Positions 13,128 to 22,423 of a stretch of DNA of 64,000 nucleotides are shown here, in pieces. The stretch is from Datnioides undecimradiatus. Lineage: Eukaryota > Chordata > Actinopteri > Lobotiformes > Datnioididae. Below the pieces are notes generated by a model. That model worked only from the letters and a program-made list of their open reading frames with translations. It was not told the DNA's origin and did no database searches. Numbering within the stretch: position 1 is the stretch's first letter; every line of letters starts with the position of its first letter. Position numbers and translations under genes: made by a program. Where the stretch lies: NCBI GenBank assembly GCA_008933995.1, contig WARS01000026.1, forward strand, positions 3,300,501 through 3,364,500. Direction: 5' to 3'.

Positions 13128-13159
13128 TGTGGGAAAGAATGCAGAGAGGGTTTCACACG
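13128..13159 (+). promoter_or_regulatory. Su(H)/RBPJ paired site (SPS), Notch response element
   Basis: TGTGGGAA at 13128-13135 faces an inverted CGTGTGAA (read TTCACACG at 13152-13159) with exactly 16 bp between them. This head-to-head arrangement with a 16-bp spacer, including the CGTGTGAA variant in the second half, is the layout of the mammalian Hes1 promoter, where two NICD-CSL-Mastermind complexes dimerise. It ends 22 bp before the TATA box, a strong indicator of direct Notch control. Confidence 0.88.
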
Positions 13160-13168
13160 AACTGGGAG

Positions 13169-13174
13169 CACGCG
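13169..13174 (+). promoter_or_regulatory. Class C hairy site (CACGCG) in the core promoter
   Basis: CACGCG between the SPS and the TATA box is the preferred class C site of Hairy/Hes repressors. Its position fits direct negative autoregulation, which is established for Hes1. Hexamer matches are weak alone; location is what supports it. Confidence 0.5.
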
Positions 13175-13181
13175 AGCCGTC

Positions 13182-13189
13182 TATAAGTA
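13182..13189 (+). promoter_or_regulatory. TATA box of her9 (TATAAGTA)
   Basis: TATAAGTA sits 22 bp after the paired Su(H) site and about 240 bp before the start codon. It predicts transcription start near 13212. Vertebrate Hes promoters share this TATA-after-SPS arrangement. Confidence 0.85.
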
Positions 13190-13211
13190 CCGCTGCGGCG
13201 TGTGTCGGCAG

Positions 13212-13424
13212 CAGAAGCGGAGAGTCGCCTGGCACGGTGCAACGCACGCCACTCTACTCAGATGACAGCTCAGTGATAACCCAAACTGATTTGGTCGGAC
13301 TGTCAGGCATCCCTTATATGTTCTGCAGTGACTCGACGTGATTTTTTTTTTAATCATCTTCATTTTTTCCCGGCGCTTCCAAAGGGGATTTACTTTTTTA
13401 CGGTTTTACCTGGTTTAATCAACA
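13212..13424 (+). other. her9: her9 5'UTR with two short uORFs (approximate TSS)
   Basis: The start is inferred as about 30 bp after the TATA box; the exact TSS is not visible. The leader holds two upstream ATGs, each closed before the main start: 13262-13276 (ATG plus three codons, then TGA) and 13318-13341 (ATG plus six codons, then TGA). Both could modestly lower translation. The leader otherwise shows a T-rich run near 13342-13370. Confidence 0.6.
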
Positions 13425-14701
13425 ATGCCTGCTGACACTATGGAAAAGCAGACGGCATCTCCTATTGCAGGTGCCCCTGCAAATGGATCACACACCCCGG
13501 ACAAACCTAAAAATGCCAGCGAGCATAGAAAAGTAAGGATTTTTATTGAAGAATGCAAATATACAACATACAAACAACCAATGTGCGTTTTTATATAAAA
13601 AAGGTTACGCAGTGCAATGCAATGAACAAGTTTGTGGTGATGTGATATGACTTGCAGAGTGCAAGTGGATATGTGTTATTGTTGAACAAAAAAATAATGT
13701 AGAATTGTTTATTGTTTGCAGTCATCCAAACCGATCATGGAAAAACGCCGGAGAGCAAGAATAAACGAAAGCCTTGGGCAGCTCAAGACTCTCATCCTGG
13801 ACGCACTTAAGAAAGATGTAAGTTGAGATCATTTTAAAGTCTTAAACAGCTCCTGACGTACACAGATAATTTAGTTTTAAATGTGCCTTGAATGCAGACT
13901 CAACTTTTCATGCCATGTCTTACAGAGCTCCAGACATTCCAAATTGGAGAAAGCAGATATCCTGGAAATGACAGTGAAGCACTTGAGGAACCTGCAGCGC
14001 GTGCAGATGAGCGGTAAGTTTATTTGATCTTAGACAAGTTAATAACAATATAAAGACATTTAGAAACTGCCATAAAGACACGAATTTGCCACTAATATCT
14101 GTCATATTTCTTTCCCCCAGCAGCTCTCTCAGCGGACGCCACCGTCCTGAGCAAATACAGAGCCGGATTCAACGAGTGCATGAACGAGGTCACCCGCTTC
14201 CTGTCCACCTCAGAGGGGGTGAACACCGAGGTGAGGTCGAGGCTCCTCAACCACCTGTCCAGTTGCATGGGCCAGATGATGTCCATGAACTATCCACAGC
14301 AGGCCGCGTCCCAGCAGCACCTGACTCAACCCCTCCATGTACAGCTCCCATCCACTCTCCCCATCAGCGGCACTGCTATGGGCTCCAAACTCAGTCCTGC
14401 CGAAGCCGTTTCCCCCAAAGTCTTTGGGGGGTTCCAGCTGGTGCCCGCAACTGATGGACAGTTCGCATTTTTGATCCCTAATCCGGCCTTTGCTTCGGCC
14501 ACAGCCCCTGTCATCCCACTTTACGCAAACGCAGGAGTGCCTGTTGCTCTCAATGCCAGTCCCATGCATGGCAGCTCTGCACCAACTGCAGCATCTCCGG
14601 TCCACGGCATGACGTCTTTCTCCGGAGGATCTCAAGCAGTCAGTCCGGTCGGGGTCAGTACCGGTTCGGAGAGCAGCGAGCCCGTTTGGCGGCCTTGGTA
14701 G
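13425..14701 (+). CDS. her9: Hairy/Enhancer-of-split bHLH-Orange repressor, Her9 (Hes4) type, four exons
   Basis: Coding exons are 13425-13532, 13722-13817, 13926-14013 and 14121-14701, giving 873 nt and 290 aa. All introns are GT-AG and short (189, 108 and 107 bp), with phases 0, 0 and 1 as in Hes1-type genes. The ATG has A at -3. The protein starts [16 protein letters not shown]. The bHLH spans about residues 37-92, with the Hes-specific proline at 40 followed by [11 protein letters not shown]. The Orange domain is about 110-147 ([15 protein letters not shown]), a Pro/Ser/Ala-rich region includes [21 protein letters not shown], and WRPW at 287-290 is the Groucho/TLE recruiter. Known family role: nuclear DNA-binding repressor that binds N/E/class C boxes, blocks proneural genes and represses itself. 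The N-terminus and the long C-terminal half match my recollection of teleost Her9 (Hes4) better than Her6 (Hes1). No damage is visible. The Her9 versus Her6 choice is the main uncertainty. Confidence 0.95.
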
Positions 14702-15048
14702 CGCAAGGGACAAGAGACTCATGAGAAAGGTTGCATCCAGTTTAGACATTTAACTGACTGCACACACAACTGTTGTGGGGGTTAAACCTGGAACTTTTCT
14801 ACTACTGGATGGTAACTCTAACCACTTAATACCCCCAGTAGTTGTCTCTGTTTCGTTTTATGGAACATGAGTTGTCTTGAATGGCACATGTTTGTTTTTT
14901 TTCTAATAATTTATTACCTAATTCCAACATTTGGAAGCTTGGTGATAAATGCTGTACATGCAGATGGAAGATTTATAGGAATTGTTTTGTTATGAAGTAC
15001 TTTTTATGAAAAGGTTTAGTTTTGTACAGAGTTGTTATTGATTGTTAT

Positions 15049-15055
15049 ACCAAAG
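15049..15055 (+). promoter_or_regulatory. miR-9 seed match (ACCAAAG) in the her9 3'UTR
   Basis: ACCAAAG pairs with miR-9 positions 2-8 (a 7mer-m8 match; the next base is C, so not an 8mer). It lies about 75 bp before the poly(A) signal in an AU-rich setting, a favourable position. Established knowledge: miR-9 targets Hes1/her-family transcripts, and zebrafish her9 is reported as a target. Function here is inferred. Confidence 0.55.
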
Positions 15056-15126
15056 CTGTGTTTTATATTCTCAGTTGTTTTTGTGCTGAAAAGAAAAACT
15101 GAAGTTGGCTGACGGCCCCTTGTTTG

Positions 15127-15132
15127 AATAAA
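15127..15132 (+). terminator. her9: Polyadenylation signal AATAAA of her9
   Basis: Canonical hexamer about 425 bp after the stop codon, followed within 20 bp by a GT-rich stretch (gtgagtttgttgt) suitable as a downstream element. It is the only canonical hexamer seen between the stop codon and this point. Confidence 0.8.
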
Positions 15133-15379
15133 CGAGATATCAGAGAGTGAGTTTGTTGTCTAAAGCCTCTTTCTATCATGTCCGTGCTGCTTTGTTCTAT
15201 CCTCCTATTTCTCTATTTAATTGTAAAAGTCGTTCATGTCATTTTTGGCGCCGTACGCAAAAGTTACATTCCATGCATAAAGTCACACTTAAGTTACTCA
15301 CAGACGTTACAGCTGAAGTCAAAACGAAGTTTCCACTGGTTGATCAGTTATCCAATGTGAATTTACAAAGTTTTGAGTG

Positions 15380-15790
15380 GCCACCTTGTCACCAGTTTGG
15401 CGGGAGCCCTTTACATCTGGCCCGCTGGAGAAAGGTCCAGGGGACAATGGGGGTGTATTTTTCTATTGCTATAAAGGTAATTAAAAGTTTGAAAGGGGTC
15501 TCATCCTGTATGCAGCGGGAGCTTTAAGAAGTCTTAAACCCTATTCATGAGCCTGGGAAATGCGCTCAGGGGTTAATGTCACTAACAGATTGCCTCAGTG
15601 AAAGAAGAATATGGAAGGAACCTCGCTTCCTTTTGTGTATCAATTGTTCGATTCCACTCCCAGTGAGCCCGCACCTCAATAAAGGAGAAAACGAGGGAAC
15701 GTTTAGACTTCTGTTTGATGGACCTGGCGGAAGCAGGGAAGAGAAAGATAAACCTAAAGATCACCTGAGAAACGTGATTATGACGTATTC
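15380..15790. promoter_or_regulatory. Candidate regulatory block 3' of her9
   Basis: Begins about 230 bp beyond the her9 poly(A) site. It is less AT-rich than its flanks and carries Sox-like motifs (gacaatgg, caattgttcg) plus a 19-bp string at 15720-15738 that recurs exactly at 34861-34879. No coding sense. Regulatory status is inferred from texture and motif density only. Confidence 0.3.
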
Positions 15791-17991
15791 TCCAAGATCA
15801 CTCTCATAAACACTCACTGCTAAGATTTGATTTGACTTAGCCTTTTATTTATATACAATCTGTGTCCTGAATCGGGTCAGGTGCCTTTTTTCTTCACAGC
15901 TCCACACACTTTTCTGTGTATGTCGATCTCCTCCCCCTGTCTCTGTTTATCCCTGGGTGTAAACTTATCTTCCTCCGGTGAGTGGGGTCCGGAACTGAGG
16001 GCCGTGTCTGTGTGTGTCGGGCGGCGTGGCGCTAGCCGTGTGTCAGCCACTTGCAGTCAGCGGGCCCCTTTTCCTGGGATTAGGTTACAGCCTGGTGACC
16101 GCCGGTCAAAGCCCCTCAACATTTAATACTCCACCGGCGCGCCGTGGGTGCGCATGGCTGGCACAGACCTGTCGGCTTTCAAGTGTGTCTGAGCTCTGAC
16201 CACCAGGAGCACGAGATAAACATTCGTAATGCTGCCTTCCATACAAAAATATTTAGGATCCAAACTTTTAAGTTATGCGCAAATCTCGTGCGTAAATATA
16301 TCCACAGAGGAATAGAAACTGTGTTTAGAAATCTCATTTTCAACGTTTAAATCCCCTCTTTTACACTACGAACGGTAGATCTGCTCATTCAAATAGTTTC
16401 AGATCTGACAGGGGATTTTGCGGTGTCAGAAGCCTATGTCCACATATAAAGCGAGAAAACTGGCAATTTGGAAAATGTATCGACATAGCGTGAAAAAGAG
16501 TGTGAAACGAGTCTAGGGACGGTAGGGAGGTACCCAAAATAAAAGAAAGGATGTTTTCAGGATAAAATGCGTGTTTTTAATGTAACTTGGGCTACATAAA
16601 CTTTGTCTTGGCATCAATATTTTGGACAACTCCCGTTATTCATCTTCGTTTAACAGTTGGTCTGTCTTGTTAAACTGTGTAGTTGCTTTCTCACTTTCAC
16701 TCTGCTGTGTGCCAGTGCCCTGCAGATGACACCGAAAGTAGTGGCATACTGAAACCCCGCTGCCAGTGATGCTTAGGCAGCTTTCTTCTGCGAGCAGGCA
16801 TACTGAAACACTAGTTGGCAGCGTGTGTGGGTTCTGTGGTTGTTCATACTGCCTTCGTGTCTGAGTTAATAGTTCAGAGATGCCTTTGTGGAGCTGAGGT
16901 CGTGAGAACCGAGCGAACTAGTCTGCCTGCGGTCGGGCACTGCGCCAGTCAGTAAATCCCCGCTGGCAGACCGGGTTGTGCAGCCGCCCTGCAGAGGTGA
17001 GGAGGCGAACACACACACGCGTGGCCGCCAAGAAGCGAGCCTGGCCCGTTGTAAACACGAGGGCTCGTGGGGGGACTGGGATCCTGTAGTACATACTCCC
17101 ATGAGATGTTAACCGAATCCATCCCTATTTTTATATGGCAAAATGTTGCTGCGTCTGCTCTGCGGTCAAGCACGTGAGGAAATGTGAAGGAAAATAATGA
17201 AATTACTTATTCATCCTGTCTGAGGAAATCAAGTAAACCAGCAACAGCGTAGGGCTATTAAGAAATGTTTTTAAGAAGGTGGTGTGCGAAGAGAAATACG
17301 AATAAGATAAATGTCTCCCACAACACTGGAAATTAAGCGAGCACATAATAGCACAGATGTGTCCAGATGTGGAATGGGTGAATCTTGAAGCCTGCACTCC
17401 GTCACTGAGGTAAAGGCCAACAACATGTATGGAAATTGGAATATCAACCATATACTAAACGAAACAGGCGGGAATCCCTATCTGGTCATGAAAGGGATTC
17501 CTATAAAGGGCTGCATGTCCCTCGGGGATCTGCGCCATCACGTCCCTCGGGAGAAGTCGCTATTGAAGGGGGTAGGGGTCGTCTGAGGAGCCACAAATTA
17601 TCATTCTCATTAGCGACTGAATGGAGGAACGCGCGCGCAACGTTGCCGCCAAAGTTTTAACACCACTTCTCCCTCCAAATTCACAATTGCCATTGTTGCG
17701 TCGGGGTTGTTCAGCAGGCACTTAATGCTTTTGTTACAGTGAGCGCTGCATCTTTCATGTAAAACTGCAAAAACCCATGGAGACCTCCCCCCCTTACTAA
17801 TTTATCTACCAATAAGGATATTAGCCGCATTAATACACGTGTTGTTTTTTTTCAACCATACCCGGATTTTGTTGATGTTAAGTGAAGTGAAATAAGGAAG
17901 TCATGCAAGAGTTAACCAAAAGTTTTGTTTTGCCAGTCTCACGTGTGTAGAGGCTGGTCTATTGTGTCCTTATGGGTTCTCTTTGTAATTA

Positions 17992-17992
<1 letters not shown>
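15791..17992. other. Intergenic 3' of her9 with CpG-rich patches
   Basis: CpG-dense patches near 15960-16190 (including GGCGCGCC), 16870-17060 and 17500-17660, separated by AT-rich DNA. They could be remnants of a CpG island, enhancers, or a promoter of a non-coding transcript. No ORF with recognisable content and no convincing exon. Confidence 0.4.

Positions 17993-18033
<41 letters not shown>
17993..18033. repeat. (TG)n microsatellite
   Basis: About 20 uninterrupted TG units, followed by a G-rich tract. Confidence 0.97.
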
Positions 18034-18034
<1 letters not shown>

Positions 18035-19615
18035 GGGGTGGGGGGTATCTACACCATTATTTCTAATGATTAAAAAAACAGTGATTTAACTTTCAAGAAT
18101 TTTACTCAGTTAATTAAAAAGCACAAACTTGAAAGTCATAGTGGCCAGTTTGACTGTAGCCTGTTTTCAGGATGAGCCCTAAGCATTGACAAATTTTAAG
18201 TGACAGAAAACAAATAATAATCAGGTGATTTTTCTGTTTAAAACCTCATCCACCCCCAATTATGTGACGTATAATTTGGAGATACAGAGGGCATTTTACA
18301 TTATTTTGACTCTTCTCAATACTTCTCAAGCAGCAAACCTTAAAGGACACACAGGGCCTTATCGCCTTGAGAGCTGACAGTTGTCCTCTGTTGTGATCAT
18401 TTATAAGGCCACCCTGCAGCGCCTGGGATTGTTTGAGAGCCCCAGTCGTTGACTTTCACATAGATGACAGACTATATTTGTTCCTCAATGTGAAGACGCT
18501 GCAGCTACAGGGACAGAAGGAAATGTTCTGCATGCTTTGGCCACAGGTTCTGGTAAAGCAAAGGCGGGGCAGGAGTAGAAATCACACATGAAGTGTTTAT
18601 ATGTGTCATTCTGTATGTGTGTAGTGGACACTCCTCCTTGCACCTGTTTTTTTTTTTTGAGAATCAGAGAGGGCGATAGGGAGAGGCGGATAAGGATAAG
18701 GAGACAGATAGACAGGTTGAGCAGGGTGGGGACACGATAAAAAGAAGGTGTTGAAACTCAAAATGATTCCCTCAAGTGGTTGATTCAGTGTGTGCAGGTG
18801 TTTGTTTTGAAGGACGTTTGGGCAAATGATGAAAGCAGCAACACTGGAGATTAAGTTTTCAGATTATGAACTTATTTATTTTAGCGTCACCTCACATTTG
18901 ACTCCTTGACACCTTATTAACAGGTGTTCACTTTTAATGTTTTAGCCACCCTTCCGTCCCACTGCCTGCTAGCCATTCTGTTTTGGCTCTCTCCAAGCTT
19001 CCATCCTGTCTCAGTATTTATAGCAAGGGACTACTTATGCCTGGGACTGGGTGTGAGGTGTTGAGTGTGTGCAGACGGAGGAGGTGAGGCAGGGTGGGCA
19101 GACGCAAGGGGACGTGTCAAGCCTGATCAAATGTCACAGGGTCCTGGAGCCGTGTGGACTTCGTTGATCTTTACCGCTTGTCGTATTTCTGAGGCCAGGT
19201 TTGGCTTTTCAGCAGCTTCTCCAGTTTCAAGGCGTGAGGCCTGTAGCTTATAGCCTTTGCAACCAATGCAGATTCCACAAGAGAAAGTAAAGGGTTCTCT
19301 TGACAGGGCTGGTTGTCATCCTCAGACTCCCAGGTGGCCTTGAAGAAGCCGCATGAAGACACATTTTATTTATGTATTTATCTATTGAGGGGTCATCCCT
19401 GTCTTCCCCCTGCAGCTTTGGCAGCTGTTGCTCTATTTTAGCTCTGGTTCAGAGTTCAGCAGCACTAGCCTCAGAGGTGTAGATGGTGTAGGTGTAGGTG
19501 GAGATGTGCAAATGAAGCATTGTAGAGATGTAATCATGTTGTGGCTTGTGAATTAAAAGAGCATTTAAACATTTTTTTCATAAATAGCAGAAATAACATA
19601 GTTCACAGTTCTCCA
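18034..19615. other. Intergenic, no gene seen
   Basis: Mixed composition. 18300-18460 and 18950-19360 are richer in G+C and free of repeats I recognise; ORFs are short and unrecognised. Confidence 0.45.
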
Positions 19616-19696
19616 ATAGTGAAAACAATGCAAATAGTTTTTAAGGCAAATTTGTGATTTTGGGTTATAAATATATAATAAACTTGACTTGACTCA
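19616..19696 (+). mobile_element. Decayed LINE/SINE 3' tail
   Basis: The stretch tttgtgattttgggttata, then AATAAA-like sequence and two ACTTG units, matches the ending common in fish retroposons (gatattgggctatataaataaaattgacttgac type). The body upstream is not recognisable. Confidence 0.4.
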
Positions 19697-19964
19697 GCAG
19701 AGCTCAGATTGATGACAATAATAATAGCAATAACTAGGCTAATACTATATTTTAAACCTTTACATGCATATATATGTATATATAATATTTTTGTCAGTAC
19801 AATACAAGATATGACATATATCTAAATATCAATCAATACATTAAAGTAAAACAGAGTACAATGAGAGATGCACAGGTCCTTTACATGTAGAGATATTCTG
19901 TTGCAGTTTCTTGGAGGAAAAAGTTATTGAAATTGTCAGGATTTTATGGTTTTGTGGATCACTT

Positions 19965-20008
<44 letters not shown>

Positions 20009-20070
20009 CTTTACTAATCTTGAAGGAAATTCAGGTATCCAGTAGCAGCATCATAATATCACCACCTAGT
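19965..20070 (-). mobile_element. 3' end of an L2/Rex1-like LINE with (GATA)11 tail
   Basis: On the minus strand the sequence reads gaatttccttcaagattag, then taaagtatc, then (TATC)n. This is the ending of fish LINEs of the same group as the one at 50631-51412 (aaatttccctggtgtgggac, then taataaagg). The 11 GATA units at 19965-20008 are therefore the element's own simple-repeat tail. Severely 5'-truncated; the upstream limit is approximate. Confidence 0.6.
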
Positions 20071-22360
20071 GTATGAATCCTCCCAAATCCCCACGCATGC
20101 ATTCAAAAGCGTGTCTGTGCATGTGACTCATCCTGTGTCTCACCACATGCCCAGACTTGTCCCCAGTTTGACACTTGAGAACGTCATGCACAGTGATCTG
20201 AATCATGTCTTTTTAAGATGCCACTGCCTGTCTGTTGTTTGTCGGTGACTGGGTTTTTTTTTTAAATCCTCTTCCTCTCCTTCTTCTCCTTCTCTGTGTG
20301 TGTGGTGACGTGGTAGCTGAAATTAGTGTATATGAGTGAGCATTTGCTTTGTGTGGTTGGTTTGGAGTGTGAGAAAAGCTCTTTGACCTATTTCACTGAT
20401 GGATCCTGTAAGATAAACATATATTTATTTTTAGCTGTCTCTAGAGCTGCCAGTGTTGTTGGCAAATAACACCTCCTTTAAGGGATGATATCAATTTTCA
20501 TTTCCCTATGTACCTCTTTTATATTTGACACTTTGACTAGTCCCAGCAGATTATGTTGCATGGGTATAATTAGCAACATTAATGTCTTATTAAGGTCTCT
20601 TTCTCTGAAGTGACCCTGTAAGTCATGCCAGGGAATCATCTTATACAATATCATAGTGAAGGAACCAATAGGTTAAATCTAAATGAAACGTAGTCATTAG
20701 CTGCTAACTAGCTGCTAGCACATTTCAAGAGTGAAAATTACTTACTAGCTGCCTTTACTGAAAAGAATGACATCATGTTAATGTCTGTGTGTTTGTTACA
20801 GAGTTATGTCCGTGATGTTTTAACCCACCTAAGCCAGACTGGAAGTTTAGGAAATCCAATAAATATGATGGTACATTGTATCATATTATACTATATATGC
20901 TATTTAGCTGTGGCTCGATAGCTTCTGTGACTCAACATAGACAGACACTGATCCAGTCAATGGTGCATAAATTAATATTTACCAGAGCAATTATACTCAG
21001 AAATTTAAACACCGGGTAACATAACAATGACAGACAACGATTATTTGTCATCATTAAAAACACTAAAGGTGCCAATATGTTTTACTGCCAGCATGCTTAT
21101 TGTATGTTATCATAACTGACAAACACACCCAATGTCTTCTAAAGGCATATTTCAGACTTTTTAAAGTCCCAGTAGGCTAATCTAACCACTCAGCAGCCAT
21201 CTTTGCAACAGCCCTAGGCAGGTATTTCAGGCAAACAGGACCAGGCCCAGATCTGAATGAAAGGGGAAATAACTCTTATAGTGTCTTTGTTTTGATCTCT
21301 GCTCAGTAAAGGATGTCTGTGCCACTTACTCAGCTCTCCCTGCTTTGCTCTCGTTACAGGTATGTCTGGTTTACCTTCCCTGCCTACAGGGTTTTGTTCC
21401 AGGACTGGATTTGTTTTCATTTGCATGATAACAAACACCAAATGAGATCTGTGTTACCTCTGCAAAAGAACCAACAAGTTTAATCTGACCCTTCTCCTTT
21501 GCGTCTGTCTCTTTACACTACAAAAATGCAAAGTTAGCAATCTACACATCTTCCTATCCCATTGTGAGTGAAAGATCAAGGAAATTCTTATATTTAGCAA
21601 ATGAAATACAAGCATATTTGACAGTAGGATATTGTACTCAGTGAAGTGTTGAAAAGCCTTATTTCCTGATCAGCTATCCCACGGTGCAGAGACCTGTGGT
21701 CCTCTTTGGACTCTGGCTAAGCTAGGTGGTGACAGCCACACTGTTGCAAGAGCATTATCACCTTAGCACTGAAGAGAGGGGGGCATTGTCCCCTAAACAG
21801 GATGTCCTGGTGTCTGGTCCCTTCTCATATGGGCTATCCTTTGTGTGTGTATCTGTGGACATTGGGGCAAATCCTTAAAGCAGATGTGACCAGGATTTGA
21901 AAAGGTGCCATCACCTTTTGGAAACCTCAAGCTCTTCCTTCCCTTACATGTCAGTAGATCAGCTTGTTTTTTTTCCGTTCTTTATCATGAAGCTTTCCTA
22001 CACACGGAGTGTGATGGAAAATGCTAAGTAGACCTTGATGATATGGCTTTCATGGTGACTCTGTCATTGTGTCTTTGTGGTGGGGAGTTGGAGTTATGAG
22101 ATGAGCTCAATTTTTTCTGTTTCTTTCTCTCTTTCTTCTTTCCTCACTGCCTCCTTTCATGCCATGGGAAGGTAAACACTCATCCTCTTTGCTCTTGTTT
22201 TTCTTATGGTAACTGTTGAACAGTGTGTGCTCCACTCGTGCTTTTATTGCCTGGATTGTCATGCAAGAGGCCCGGGAGACAAGTGTCAATAAGTGGATGG
22301 GCTCACTCCAAACAAATGCACCCAGAGAATGGGTAGACAGAGCTGAGAATGCAGCTGGGT
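20071..22360. other. Intergenic, no gene seen
   Basis: No gene or clear mobile element. The stretch near 21530-21640 resembles dispersed fish repeat sequence but I cannot name it. Confidence 0.4.
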
Positions 22361-22382
22361 ACACACACACACACACGCACGC

Positions 22383-22418
<36 letters not shown>

Positions 22419-22423
22419 GCACA
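22361..22423. repeat. (CA)n microsatellite with CG interruptions
   Basis: About 63 bp of CA with CACG variants. It gives rise to spurious THTH and CVCV ORFs on the two strands. Confidence 0.96.

Larger units (their letters stand above)
14702..15148 (+). other. her9: her9 3'UTR
   Basis: Follows the TAG at 14699-14701 and runs to the expected cleavage site after the AATAAA at 15127-15132. It is AT-rich, with at least two AUUUA pentamers (within the aatttatta and agatttata stretches), as expected for an unstable Hes mRNA, and holds one miR-9 seed match. The 3' end is inferred from the poly(A) signal and the GT-rich stretch beyond it. Confidence 0.75.

Noticed and set aside
14210-14749. 179-codon minus-strand ORF opposite her9 exon 4
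   Set aside because: Shadow of the real coding exon; Arg/Cys/Gly-rich composition and no independent signals.
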